48,000 bases of DNA from an uncultured Clostridia bacterium (GTDB taxonomy: Bacteria > Bacillota > Clostridia > Oscillospirales > Acutalibacteraceae). The notes under the pieces were generated by a model. That model was not told the origin of the DNA. It ran no database searches and saw only the letters and a list, made by a program, of their open reading frames with translations. Every line of letters starts with the position of its first letter. Position 1 is the stretch's first letter. This document shows positions 9,176 through 17,922 of this stretch, piece after piece. The translations under genes were made by a program, and so were the position numbers. Location of the stretch: NCBI GenBank assembly GCA_947165755.1, contig CAMVBR010000002.1, positions 1 through 48,000 on the forward strand. The letters are read 5' to 3'.

Positions 9176-10386
9176 TCAGACAGCGCGGCAACTGCCGCAT
9201 TATATTGCGCATCCTCTTGCAAGGATAAGTTCTCGAGCGCATCCTTTTGAAAATCGGGCAGTAAAAGTTCAATATCGGGCGTGATCCCTGTACCATCGTA
9301 GCAATCGGTGATATAGGGATATATTTTTGCAACGGTAAGAATCAGCGCTGAACCGTCTTCCAGCATAAAAACCTGCTGATACCCCGCATTGCCTGCGGTA
9401 CGTTCCCCAACCACCGTCGCTTTCAGGAAATCACGCAGATCGGCGCTCAGCAGCTCGGAAGCCCCTTGTGTACGATCGTTGACCAGAACGGCCACCGGAA
9501 TACCGATGCTGTTGGTATCGGACGAATATGCTTTTACCGTTTTATCCTCAACGTCTTTCGCGGTCGCTATGGCGCGGGTCCCTTCCGTAGCCATCGGTAC
9601 CAAAGCGTCGATAACCTGCGCGGCGGCATCGTAGTTTGTACTGCTGTTGTTTCTTACGTCGATGATCAGCTTGCCTACCCCTTGCGCGCCAAGCCATGCA
9701 AGCGCATCCTGAAACGCCTTCGGCGTGCTGTCATAAAACGCGGATATCCGCACAAATCCAACGGTACCGCTGGCAGAGTAAGACACAGAAGCTTTCTGAT
9801 AGCTGCCTGAAAGAGACAGTGTTATTGCTGAGATCGGATCTACGGCATCCGCCTTCAGCACCTTAACACGGATTTCTTTCCCACTGTTGGTTTGCAGCGT
9901 TTGCATAAGAGAAGCATAATTCGCAACAGTTACATCCTTGTTGTTGACGGCAAGAATACGGTCGCCTGCAGCAATTTGCTTTTCTGCCGCAGAGGAACCC
10001 GCAGCAACGGCTGTTACAACAAGGGCGTTTTCTGCGCTGCTGTACTGCGCATTGACCCCGATACCTTCCGCAAAGCCTGCATAGGAAGCGGTATACGCAT
10101 CATATTCTTCCTTTGTAAGATACACGGAGTTTTTATCTCCTAAGCCCTCAATATATCCCTTGGCTGTAAAAACGCCGGCGTCATCAGATGCGATCTTGCC
10201 GTTGTAATTGCTGCGCACGATCGATTCCACCTCGGCAAGCAAACTGTACCGTTCTTTTTGTTCCTCTATGGATAAGAGTGATTTTGTGTAAATACGCATA
10301 TAAACGCTTACCGTTACAAGAACGGTAAGCGCTGAAAACACGAATATCAATGCAATTGTCACCGCAAGCGGTATCTTTTTAGACAT
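9172..10386 (-). CDS. S41 (Ctp/Prc-like) family protein with PDZ domain, predicted catalytically degenerate
   Basis: PDZ region (GDRILAVNNKDVTVANYASLMQTL) and S41 core (KLIIDVRNN...VAVLVNDRTQGASELLSADLRDFLKATVVGERTAGNAG). Confidence 0.88.
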   Translation of the reverse strand: MSKKIPLAVTIALIFVFSALTVLVTVSVYMRIYTKSLLSIEEQKERYSLLAEVESIVRSNYNGKIASDDAGVFTAKGYIEGLGDKNSVYLTKEEYDAYTASYAGFAEGIGVNAQYSSAENALVVTAVAAGSSAAEKQIAAGDRILAVNNKDVTVANYASLMQTLQTNSGKEIRVKVLKADAVDPISAITLSLSGSYQKASVSYSASGTVGFVRISAFYDSTPKAFQDALAWLGAQGVGKLIIDVRNNSSTNYDAAAQVIDALVPMATEGTRAIATAKDVEDKTVKAYSSDTNSIGIPVAVLVNDRTQGASELLSADLRDFLKATVVGERTAGNAGYQQVFMLEDGSALILTVAKIYPYITDCYDGTGITPDIELLLPDFQKDALENLSLQEDAQYNAAVAALSD

Positions 10387-10405
10387 CGTTATTCACCTTT
10401 TGGGA

Positions 10406-11746
10406 TCACGGAACTGAAATATAATTCAGGGGGTTCACCTTGCTGCCGTTTACCCGAACTTCAAAATGGCAGTGCGCGCCGAACGCATAACCGGATTCGC
10501 CCGCGTAAGCGATCGTTTGCCCCTGATAAACGGTATCGCCCGTAGATACAAGCAGCTGACTGTTGTGCCCGTAAAGCGTATACAAACCGTTGCCGTGATC
10601 AAGCAGTATGTAATTACCGTAACCGGTTCCCATATGGGCTGCGGTAAGCACTGTGCCGTTTGCAGCGGCACTTATATTTTTACCGTAAGTACCGCCGTAT
10701 ACGCAGATATCCAAACCGCCGTGGAAATTACTGTAGGCCGTACCGGTTCCTGTACGGTAACCGTACCCGGAGGAGATATACGCGCCGGAATACTGCAGCG
10801 GGCAGATGAGACCGCCGGAAGGCGTAAAGCTGATAGGCTGATTACGTTTTCTCGCTTCTTCAATAATGCTGTCGATCTTGGAATCAAAAGCCTTGATGGA
10901 CGCTTCATACTGAGCGATCAGCGCTTTGTATGCTGCGCTCTGCTCGTCCAGCTCACGAAGGTAAGCGGAGGCTTCGCTTTCGAGGGCTTCGATCTCTCCC
11001 TGTGATTGTTCCAACACCGCGCGGCTTTCGCGTATATCATCCTGTTTTGCGCTCAGGGCGTCGATCTGCTGCTGATGCTCCGCCTGTTTTGCTTCAATTT
11101 CCTCAATCAGGCGGATATGCTCCGCATTCAGCTCATCGATCTGCGCGATCTTCTCCTTTAACCCGGAGATGATCTCGTTATCGTGCGCGGCGATATTGGA
11201 CGAAAGCTCCATGGTGATCAGGAAAGACTGGAAATCCGTGCTGTTCAGAAGGAGCTCCAATTCCGATGTTTTACCGTAAACATAGATATCACAAAGGCGA
11301 TCTTTCAGCTCGGTAAAGATATCGTCGATCTCTTGCTGCAGCGCGATCTGCTCCAGTTCGTTGTGGTTGATCTGCGTATGGATCTCTTCGATCTGCACAG
11401 CCAATTCGTCGATCTGCGCCTGAATGGCGTCTTTTTGAGATTCAAGAAAAGCTATGTTTTCATTCAATACGTCGATCTGCGCCTGATAAGCATTGATCTG
11501 CGCCTGCAGCGTGTTCACATACTCTTCCTGCTGCGCAATATCATCCTTCAGGGCGTCCATCTTTTCTTTGTTTTCGGAGATCTGCTTGCGCAGCTCTTCC
11601 TGCTGCGTTTTATAATCGTTGATCTTGTCCTGTTCGGAATCCGTAAGATCGGTTGCGCCGGAAAGCAGAGTACCGGTATTCAGAAACAAAAACAGAAAAA
11701 CGAAAATCAAAGAAAGGAGCTTTTTTATTCTTTTAGTTGTTCGCAT
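10406..11746 (-). CDS. EnvC/PcsB-like coiled-coil murein hydrolase activator, M23 peptidase domain
   Basis: Signal peptide, long coiled coil, C-terminal FHGGLDICVYGG...GHCHFEVRVNGSKVNPLNYI M23 domain; downstream of ftsEX. Confidence 0.9.
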   Translation of the reverse strand: MRTTKRIKKLLSLIFVFLFLFLNTGTLLSGATDLTDSEQDKINDYKTQQEELRKQISENKEKMDALKDDIAQQEEYVNTLQAQINAYQAQIDVLNENIAFLESQKDAIQAQIDELAVQIEEIHTQINHNELEQIALQQEIDDIFTELKDRLCDIYVYGKTSELELLLNSTDFQSFLITMELSSNIAAHDNEIISGLKEKIAQIDELNAEHIRLIEEIEAKQAEHQQQIDALSAKQDDIRESRAVLEQSQGEIEALESEASAYLRELDEQSAAYKALIAQYEASIKAFDSKIDSIIEEARKRNQPISFTPSGGLICPLQYSGAYISSGYGYRTGTGTAYSNFHGGLDICVYGGTYGKNISAAANGTVLTAAHMGTGYGNYILLDHGNGLYTLYGHNSQLLVSTGDTVYQGQTIAYAGESGYAFGAHCHFEVRVNGSKVNPLNYISVP

Positions 11747-12650
11747 CAACAACACTCCCCTGTTCCTTCAGATATTTTCCGATGGAAAAGATGCTTCCGA
11801 TACCGGACGTAACAACACTGATGCAAATAAAACCGATCAGAAGATAAAGCGCGTAATCCTTAAAGTTGATCAATCCGCCGCCGAGAATGCCGAAGATCGT
11901 AAGCAATGCCTCGCCTGCAAGCCTGTAAATGAGATATAACACGCCCATAGAGAGCGCAGCGGAAAGCAAACCTATCGTAAGGCCTTCTATCAGGAACGGC
12001 CAGCGAATGAAAGAATTCGTAGCGCCTACGGCCTTCATGATACTGATCTCAAGTTTTCTGGTAAACATAGAGATACGGATGGTATTCGCTATGATGAACA
12101 AGGCGACGATAAACAGCATAACGATAATACCGACGCACACGTAAGAAACAGCGGTGCGTATTTTTTCGAGCCGATTTGCAAGATCGCTGTTTTCACGGAT
12201 GCTCATAATATGCTCTATGGAGCGGATCTGATTCACCGTGTTTGAGAAATACTGCATATCGGCAACACACACCTCAAAGGCGTCCGGCAGGAAGGATGCG
12301 TCCACACCGTTCATGATATCCGCATTTTCGCCGAGAGATTCCAGCACTGTGCTGTAGGCGTCGTTTTTCGGAATAAAAGTGACGTTCTCTACATTATCGA
12401 CCGCTTTCAATTCTGCTTCAACGTTGTTGATCACATCCGCATCAGCGTCCTTTTCCACAAAAACCATAATCACATTCTGTGATTCAATGCTGTGAAGCAA
12501 AGCGTCTATATTGAAATAAAGCAGCACGGCACACCCGATCATAACAAGGCATGACATAAGAACTGCTATGGAGGCAAACGACATCAGCCGGTTGACTCCG
12601 ATATTTTTAATACCCTCACGCGTAAGGTATCTTAAATTTCTGTTTTTCAT
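11733..12650 (-). CDS. ftsX: cell division protein FtsX
   Basis: Four-TM topology, NTIRISMFTRKLEISIMKAVGATNSFIRWPFLIEGLTIG motif; follows ftsE. Start adjusted to MKNRNLRYLTREG. Confidence 0.93.
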   Translation of the reverse strand: MKNRNLRYLTREGIKNIGVNRLMSFASIAVLMSCLVMIGCAVLLYFNIDALLHSIESQNVIMVFVEKDADADVINNVEAELKAVDNVENVTFIPKNDAYSTVLESLGENADIMNGVDASFLPDAFEVCVADMQYFSNTVNQIRSIEHIMSIRENSDLANRLEKIRTAVSYVCVGIIVMLFIVALFIIANTIRISMFTRKLEISIMKAVGATNSFIRWPFLIEGLTIGLLSAALSMGVLYLIYRLAGEALLTIFGILGGGLINFKDYALYLLIGFICISVVTSGIGSIFSIGKYLKEQGSVVDANN

Positions 12651-12722
12651 AATCCTATTCCGACCTTCAGTCCGCTTGCCGGACAATTCGGGTTTTTCCT
12701 TAATATAAAGTTGTGATGCGGA

Positions 12723-13556
12723 TCAGGCATCTGCATCCTCTGAGGGATCATCGGGCTTATCATTACCGTAATTCATAAGAAAGCTCTCGATCTCCGCGTC
12801 TTCCGTAGGCGCGTGATAATACCCGCTGGGGGCATTCATCGGGGCTTCCCCCTGAATCGCTTGTATATTTTCCGCCGCGACCTCAGGGTGAGCGGAATCG
12901 GAAATGATATGGCCGTTCTTGATCTCAATAATACGCTTATGGTAATTACTGATCAAATCGACCTCATGCGTAACCATGATGATCGTCGTACCCTTATTCA
13001 GGTTGATCTGTTCCAAAAGGTCAACGATATCCTTGGACATTTCCGGGTCGATATTACCGGTAGGCTCGTCGGCGATAATGACCTCGGCGTCGTTTACGAG
13101 CGCCCTTGCAAGCGCCACGCGCTGCTGTTCGCCGCCGGAAAGCTGCGTGGGCAAGCTCTTTGATTTCGCTGAAAGCCCCACCAAACTCAGAGCATAAGCC
13201 ACACGGCGTGAAATATCCTTTTGCGAGGCGCCGATCACGTGCATGGCAAACGCAACGTTCTCATATACGGTTTTTGTAGGGATCAGGCGGAAATCCTGAA
13301 AAACGATACCGAGTTTTCTGCGGTAATAAGGAACCTTTCGGGCCTTCAGCGCGTTCAGACTTTGACCATCTACGATCACGTCGCCGGCGGTAGGGACCTC
13401 TTCCCGCATCAGTATTTTCAAAAAGGTACTTTTACCTGCGCCGGACGCACCCACCACAAATACGAATTCCCCCTTATCGATATGCAGCGAAACGTCGTCC
13501 AACGCCTTGGTATCCGTCCCCTTGTATATTTTTGATACGTGATTAAAATCTATCAT
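12723..13556 (-). CDS. ftsE: cell division ATP-binding protein FtsE
   Basis: GASGAGKSTF Walker A, LSGGEQQRVALARAL, IIADEPTGNIDPE; adjacent ftsX. Confidence 0.93.
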   Translation of the reverse strand: MIDFNHVSKIYKGTDTKALDDVSLHIDKGEFVFVVGASGAGKSTFLKILMREEVPTAGDVIVDGQSLNALKARKVPYYRRKLGIVFQDFRLIPTKTVYENVAFAMHVIGASQKDISRRVAYALSLVGLSAKSKSLPTQLSGGEQQRVALARALVNDAEVIIADEPTGNIDPEMSKDIVDLLEQINLNKGTTIIMVTHEVDLISNYHKRIIEIKNGHIISDSAHPEVAAENIQAIQGEAPMNAPSGYYHAPTEDAEIESFLMNYGNDKPDDPSEDADA

Positions 13557-13684
13557 AAAACATACGGCTATTACAGAATGCCGTTCCTTCCTATTTTGGT
13601 ATAGTGATAATTATAATAATTCTCACTTAAAAAACGCTTTAAGCCCGAATCACAGCCGCCTGGCAGCCGTTCTTCTGAAGCGGA

Positions 13685-14788
13685 TCAATACTTGATCGGC
13701 GAGGAATCCAGGTACTTTTTGACCATAAGCGCCACTTTGAAAACAATGGCGTCATCGAAGACGCGAAGATCGAGACCTGTAAGCTTGCGGATCTTTTCGA
13801 GGCGGTAAACGAGCGTATTGCGGTGTACAAACAGCTTTCTGGAGGTCTCGGATACGTTCAGATTGTTTTCAAAAAACTTCTGGATGGTAAACAGCGTCTC
13901 ATGATCCAAAGAATCAATGGAACCGCGCTTGAAAACTTCACGCAGGAACATTTCACACAGCGTAGACGGCAGCTGATAGATCAGCCGGGCAATACCGAGG
14001 TTCTCGTAGCTGACGATCACCTTTTCGGTATCAAAGACTTTGCCGACCTCCAAAGCGACCTGCGCTTCCTTAAAGGATTTCGCAAGGTCCTTGATTCCCT
14101 TTACCTGCGTGCCGATACCGACCACAGCGTGTCCTGCGATCTCAGGTTCAAGGGAATCGATCATGCTGCGGGCGAGTTTTTTCAGGTCTTTGTTGTCGAT
14201 ATTTACGGAAATATCTTTGATCACCGCGATATCGGATTCATTAATATTCACAACGAAGTCTTTATTCTTATCGGGGAAAAGAGATTGTATCATATCGAAA
14301 ACAGATATTTCAACAGGCACCCCGAACCGGATAAGAAAAACAACGCGGATCGAATCGTTATTGAAATGAAGCTCTCTTCCCTTCAGATAGATATCGCCGG
14401 GAAGAATGTTATCGAGCATAACGTTCTTGATAAAGTTTCCTCTGTCGTATTTTTCATCATAAAACTGCTTGATACTGGAAAGCGAAACAGAAAGCATCCC
14501 CGCATACTTTTCGGCAAGCGCGTCGGCGCCTTCCACAAAAACGGTAAACTCCGGCTGTATGGAAGCGCCGAAAGCTACGTATGTATATCCGTTCCAAACG
14601 ATGCCAACGTTTGAAACAGAGGCTTCTCCCCCACGGGGATCCGTAACCTCGCCGATTCTGGAAAGATCGCTGCAGGCAATGATCGCATTGGATTCATCCA
14701 ACACGCCGAAGGTACGGCCCACTACGTCCTTCATTTGATGGATCACACTCTGAAAAAGTCTGTTTGACAATTGAATCAATCCTTTCAA
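13685..14788 (-). CDS. CdaR/PucR-type HTH transcriptional regulator
   Basis: C-terminal FFENNLNVSETSRKLFVHRNTLVYRLEKIRKLTGLDLRVFDDAIVFKVALM. Confidence 0.85.
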   Translation of the reverse strand: MKGLIQLSNRLFQSVIHQMKDVVGRTFGVLDESNAIIACSDLSRIGEVTDPRGGEASVSNVGIVWNGYTYVAFGASIQPEFTVFVEGADALAEKYAGMLSVSLSSIKQFYDEKYDRGNFIKNVMLDNILPGDIYLKGRELHFNNDSIRVVFLIRFGVPVEISVFDMIQSLFPDKNKDFVVNINESDIAVIKDISVNIDNKDLKKLARSMIDSLEPEIAGHAVVGIGTQVKGIKDLAKSFKEAQVALEVGKVFDTEKVIVSYENLGIARLIYQLPSTLCEMFLREVFKRGSIDSLDHETLFTIQKFFENNLNVSETSRKLFVHRNTLVYRLEKIRKLTGLDLRVFDDAIVFKVALMVKKYLDSSPIKY

Positions 14789-14925
14789 AGACAGTCAAAA
14801 TAACCATTTATACAAATTGACATAAACTATCTTCTATATCATACTCAATTTTTAAGCAAATTGCAAGGTCTTTTAGAATATTTCTACAAATTCTTTTTGA
14901 TTTTTTATGCAATTATGTTATATAA

Positions 14926-14963
14926 AAAAGAAACGCACCGATTTTTATTCATATCATCGATGC
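14926..14963 (-). terminator. probable terminator for the pseudouridine synthase transcript
   Basis: Minus strand: ACGCATCGAT...ATCGGTGCGT followed by TTCTTTTTT. Confidence 0.55.
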
Positions 14964-14969
14964 GTGTTA

Positions 14970-15695
14970 TTATATATTTTGACGAATTGCTAAAAGCCGG
15001 ATCTCCTCATCCGTCATAAGTCTGCTCTCCCCCGGGCGCAGCGAAGGATCCAGTGAAAGCCCGCCGATTTGCACCCGCCGCAAGGCGCAAACAGCATTCC
15101 CCTGCGAGCCGAACATCCGTTTGATCTGATGATACCGTCCCTCCGTAAGGATGATCTCATATTGCGGCAACCCGTCTGTTTGCACCAAAGGCCGAAGTTT
15201 TGCGGGGCGGAACTGTTCCTCTCCGATACGTATCCCTTTTCTGATTTCTTCGATCTCTTCCATCGTGGCTTCTCTCTCCAACGTTACAACATACGTTTTT
15301 TCAACGTGACGTACGGGGGAAAGAAGCGAATGCGCGAACGCGCCGTCGTCCGTGATCAGAACAAATCCGGTCGTATCCTTATCCAGCCTGCCGGCCGGAA
15401 ACAACCCCGGCCGTTTCAGTTCCTGCGGAAGAATATCGATCACCGTAACACTGCCGTCCGCACTTGCAGATACGACCCCGGCAGGCTTGTTTTGCATAAT
15501 ATACAAAAACTGCCGGTAAGCAATCACACGACCGTCCAGCAAAATACTGTCCGCACAAGGATCGACCTGCAATTCCGGTTTTATCGCAACGGCGCCGTTC
15601 ACGGATATTCGTTTTTGACGCAGCATTTTTTTTGCATCCGTGCGGGATATCGCAAGCTGCGAAGACAGGAATTTATCCAATCTCATCATGGGCAT
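14970..15695 (-). CDS. 16S rRNA pseudouridine synthase (RsuA family)
   Basis: S4-like N terminus (MRLDKFLSSQLAISRTDAKKMLRQKRISVNG), catalytic GRLDKDTTGFVLITDDG, EGRYHQIKRMF. Confidence 0.92.
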   Translation of the reverse strand: MPMMRLDKFLSSQLAISRTDAKKMLRQKRISVNGAVAIKPELQVDPCADSILLDGRVIAYRQFLYIMQNKPAGVVSASADGSVTVIDILPQELKRPGLFPAGRLDKDTTGFVLITDDGAFAHSLLSPVRHVEKTYVVTLEREATMEEIEEIRKGIRIGEEQFRPAKLRPLVQTDGLPQYEIILTEGRYHQIKRMFGSQGNAVCALRRVQIGGLSLDPSLRPGESRLMTDEEIRLLAIRQNI

Positions 15696-16179
15696 TCATA
15701 AACTCCGAAAAACCGTGCATAAAACCGTCCAACCCGACCGAACAAATATCCCCGCCTACGACCTCGCCGTTTTTCAATAAAATGTTCGCTACCACCGGAG
15801 CATCCGAAGGCAAGCCGGGATAATCCAGTATCCGATACACATACTTTTGCAGTGTTTTGCCGCGAAGCGGCGCGAGATCATATCCCTGAGATACCTGCAG
15901 TGCGTTATAAGAAGAATAAACATCGTTGAATACAGCGGGAATCAAAACCTCCGCGATCTCAGGCGGATCGGGAGATACCCTCCATCCGTGCGACGAGAGA
16001 AACGAGCGGCAATACGCGTCGGGATCATTGTGCTGCGCCGGAACGCTTTTTTCCGGAACGGCAGGACGAGATAAAAGAAGCGCCGCGGTAAGCGTCACAG
16101 AGAGCAGCAGGATAACAACGGAAAACCAAAAGCGAAAATTCTTAACGGAAAACAGAAACATAACAAACACCTCGCACAA
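15673..16179 (-). CDS. DUF4830-like membrane-anchored protein
   Basis: Single N-terminal TM; SFLSSHGWRVSPDPPEIAEVLIPAVFNDVYSSYNALQVSQGYDLAPLRGKTLQKYVYRILDYP...GGDICSVGLDGFMHG. Confidence 0.7.
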   Translation of the reverse strand: MCEVFVMFLFSVKNFRFWFSVVILLLSVTLTAALLLSRPAVPEKSVPAQHNDPDAYCRSFLSSHGWRVSPDPPEIAEVLIPAVFNDVYSSYNALQVSQGYDLAPLRGKTLQKYVYRILDYPGLPSDAPVVANILLKNGEVVGGDICSVGLDGFMHGFSEFMNAHDEIG

Positions 16180-16216
16180 TAATATATGCGAGGCATTGTT
16201 ATAATAACCGTGCCGC

Positions 16217-16783
16217 TCAGGCGTTGCCGTCGGGCTTGCCGGTTGCGTTCTTCAACTGCTGCGAAGCAATACGCACCTTATTCAAACTCTTTGAGAAATC
16301 CTCGATGCTTTGGGAAAGGATCTGATCGCTCTCATTCATTATGGTTTCAACGAATGCGCTTGCGCCGGTTCTGAGTTCGGAAGCCCATTTCTGCGCGTTG
16401 GCGATGATCTCATTGGAATTGGCCTTAGCTTTTTCCACAAGATCCGCCGCCTGGCGCTTGGCTTCATTCAATATCTCCTGCGCGTTCAGCTCAGCGTTCT
16501 TGGTGATCTCGCTCTCTTCTACGAGCTTTCTGGCCTGAATCTCCGCCTGCTTGATCTTAAGCTCAGCTGCGTCGCTCGCCTGAGACAGAATGACTTTGCG
16601 TTCCGCAGCGATCTTTCTCGCCTGGATCACTTCGTCGGGCATACTGATACGGATCTCGGAGATGATGGCGCGGATAGCGTCGGCGTCGACCTTGACTTTG
16701 CCGCCGCCGAGGAGGCCGGTTTTGCCCTCTTCAAGCAAGTCTTCAATCTTATTCAGTAAATCTTCTACGCTCATGTCTTTCAC
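16217..16783 (-). CDS. coiled-coil (ATPase-subunit/DivIVA-like) protein
   Basis: Ala/Lys/Glu-rich helical repeats typical of proteins annotated as V-ATPase subunit-like next to coaD; function unknown. Confidence 0.6.
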   Translation of the reverse strand: MKDMSVEDLLNKIEDLLEEGKTGLLGGGKVKVDADAIRAIISEIRISMPDEVIQARKIAAERKVILSQASDAAELKIKQAEIQARKLVEESEITKNAELNAQEILNEAKRQAADLVEKAKANSNEIIANAQKWASELRTGASAFVETIMNESDQILSQSIEDFSKSLNKVRIASQQLKNATGKPDGNA

Positions 16784-17268
16784 CTTTCTCTGATACGTTT
16801 CATAATATCGTCTTTTATTTCAGGGGGAACGAAATCGCCGATCTCGCCGCCCAAGGAGCCAACTTCTTTCACCACGCTGGAGCTGAGGAACATATACTCC
16901 GTGTCGGTGACCAAAAAAATGGTTTCCACGTTTTGCGCAAGCCTTTTATTGGTAAGCGCCTGCTTGAATTCATCTTCATAGTCCGATAGCACCCGAAGCC
17001 CTTTCACAATAGCAACGGCGCCCTTGCGCACAACGTAATCCGCAAGAAGCCCATCGTAAAAGTCAACTTCAACGTTCTTCAGATGAGAAATGCTTCGGCG
17101 GATAAAATCCATTCGCTCTTCCGGAGAAAACATGGCGCTGTTCTTACGGGAATTGACCATAACTACCACGATCACCTTATCGAAGAGCTTTGAAGCCCGG
17201 GTGATAATATTGATATGTCCTATTGTTACCGGATCAAAACTACCGGGACAAACCGCAATCGATGCCAT
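16780..17268 (-). CDS. coaD: phosphopantetheine adenylyltransferase
   Basis: CPGSFDPVTIGHINII, VKGLRVLSDYEDEFKQA, FLSSSVVKEVGSLGG. Confidence 0.97.
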   Translation of the reverse strand: MASIAVCPGSFDPVTIGHINIITRASKLFDKVIVVVMVNSRKNSAMFSPEERMDFIRRSISHLKNVEVDFYDGLLADYVVRKGAVAIVKGLRVLSDYEDEFKQALTNKRLAQNVETIFLVTDTEYMFLSSSVVKEVGSLGGEIGDFVPPEIKDDIMKRIRER

Positions 17269-17819
17269 CAGCTTTCCTCTGTATCAGGGGTGCGGTATAC
17301 CGTAAGCCGAATGCCCGAATACCGATATTCCTTCACAGCGGAAAGATAGCCGATCTGCACAGGAAGCTCTTCCTCGGGACGGGTCTCGCAAACAACAAGC
17401 GCCCCTTTATTCAATATGCGCGGCAAAAGCGCCGCCGCTTTTTCACACAACCCTTTTTCATAAGGCGGATCCATCAGCACAATGTCAAACGTACGGTCGG
17501 TGGAAGAAAGGAATGAAAACGCATCCGTCTGCAATACCGTACTCTGCGCACCGAAACCTGTGAGCGCAACGTTCTGCCTGATCAGAGCGACCGCCTTTTT
17601 GGAAGAATCCGTAAATACAACGTCCGCTGCCCCGCGGCTGAGCGCTTCCAGACCGAGCTGCCCCGTACCAGCGAACAGATCGAGCACATGTTTTCCCGGA
17701 AGGTCAAAATGCAGTATGCTGAAAAGAGCCTCCTTGACCTTATCTGTGGTGGGACGGATCTCCATACCGACCGGCGTCAAAAGCCGTCTGCCTCTCGCAC
17801 TCCCGGAAATGATTCGCAT
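17268..17819 (-). CDS. rsmD: 16S rRNA (guanine(966)-N(2))-methyltransferase
   Basis: MRIISGSARGRRL, RPTTDKVKEALFSIL, LDLFAGTGQLGLEALSRGA, LMDPPY. Confidence 0.96.
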   Translation of the reverse strand: MRIISGSARGRRLLTPVGMEIRPTTDKVKEALFSILHFDLPGKHVLDLFAGTGQLGLEALSRGAADVVFTDSSKKAVALIRQNVALTGFGAQSTVLQTDAFSFLSSTDRTFDIVLMDPPYEKGLCEKAAALLPRILNKGALVVCETRPEEELPVQIGYLSAVKEYRYSGIRLTVYRTPDTEES

Positions 17820-17922
17820 TACGTTCCTCCAAAGATTTATCTATAATATTATCACACCAAAAACAGTGTTTTGTCAACCCTTAATTTTCACGGACGGACA
17901 AAACAGGTGCTTTTTTACGCAT

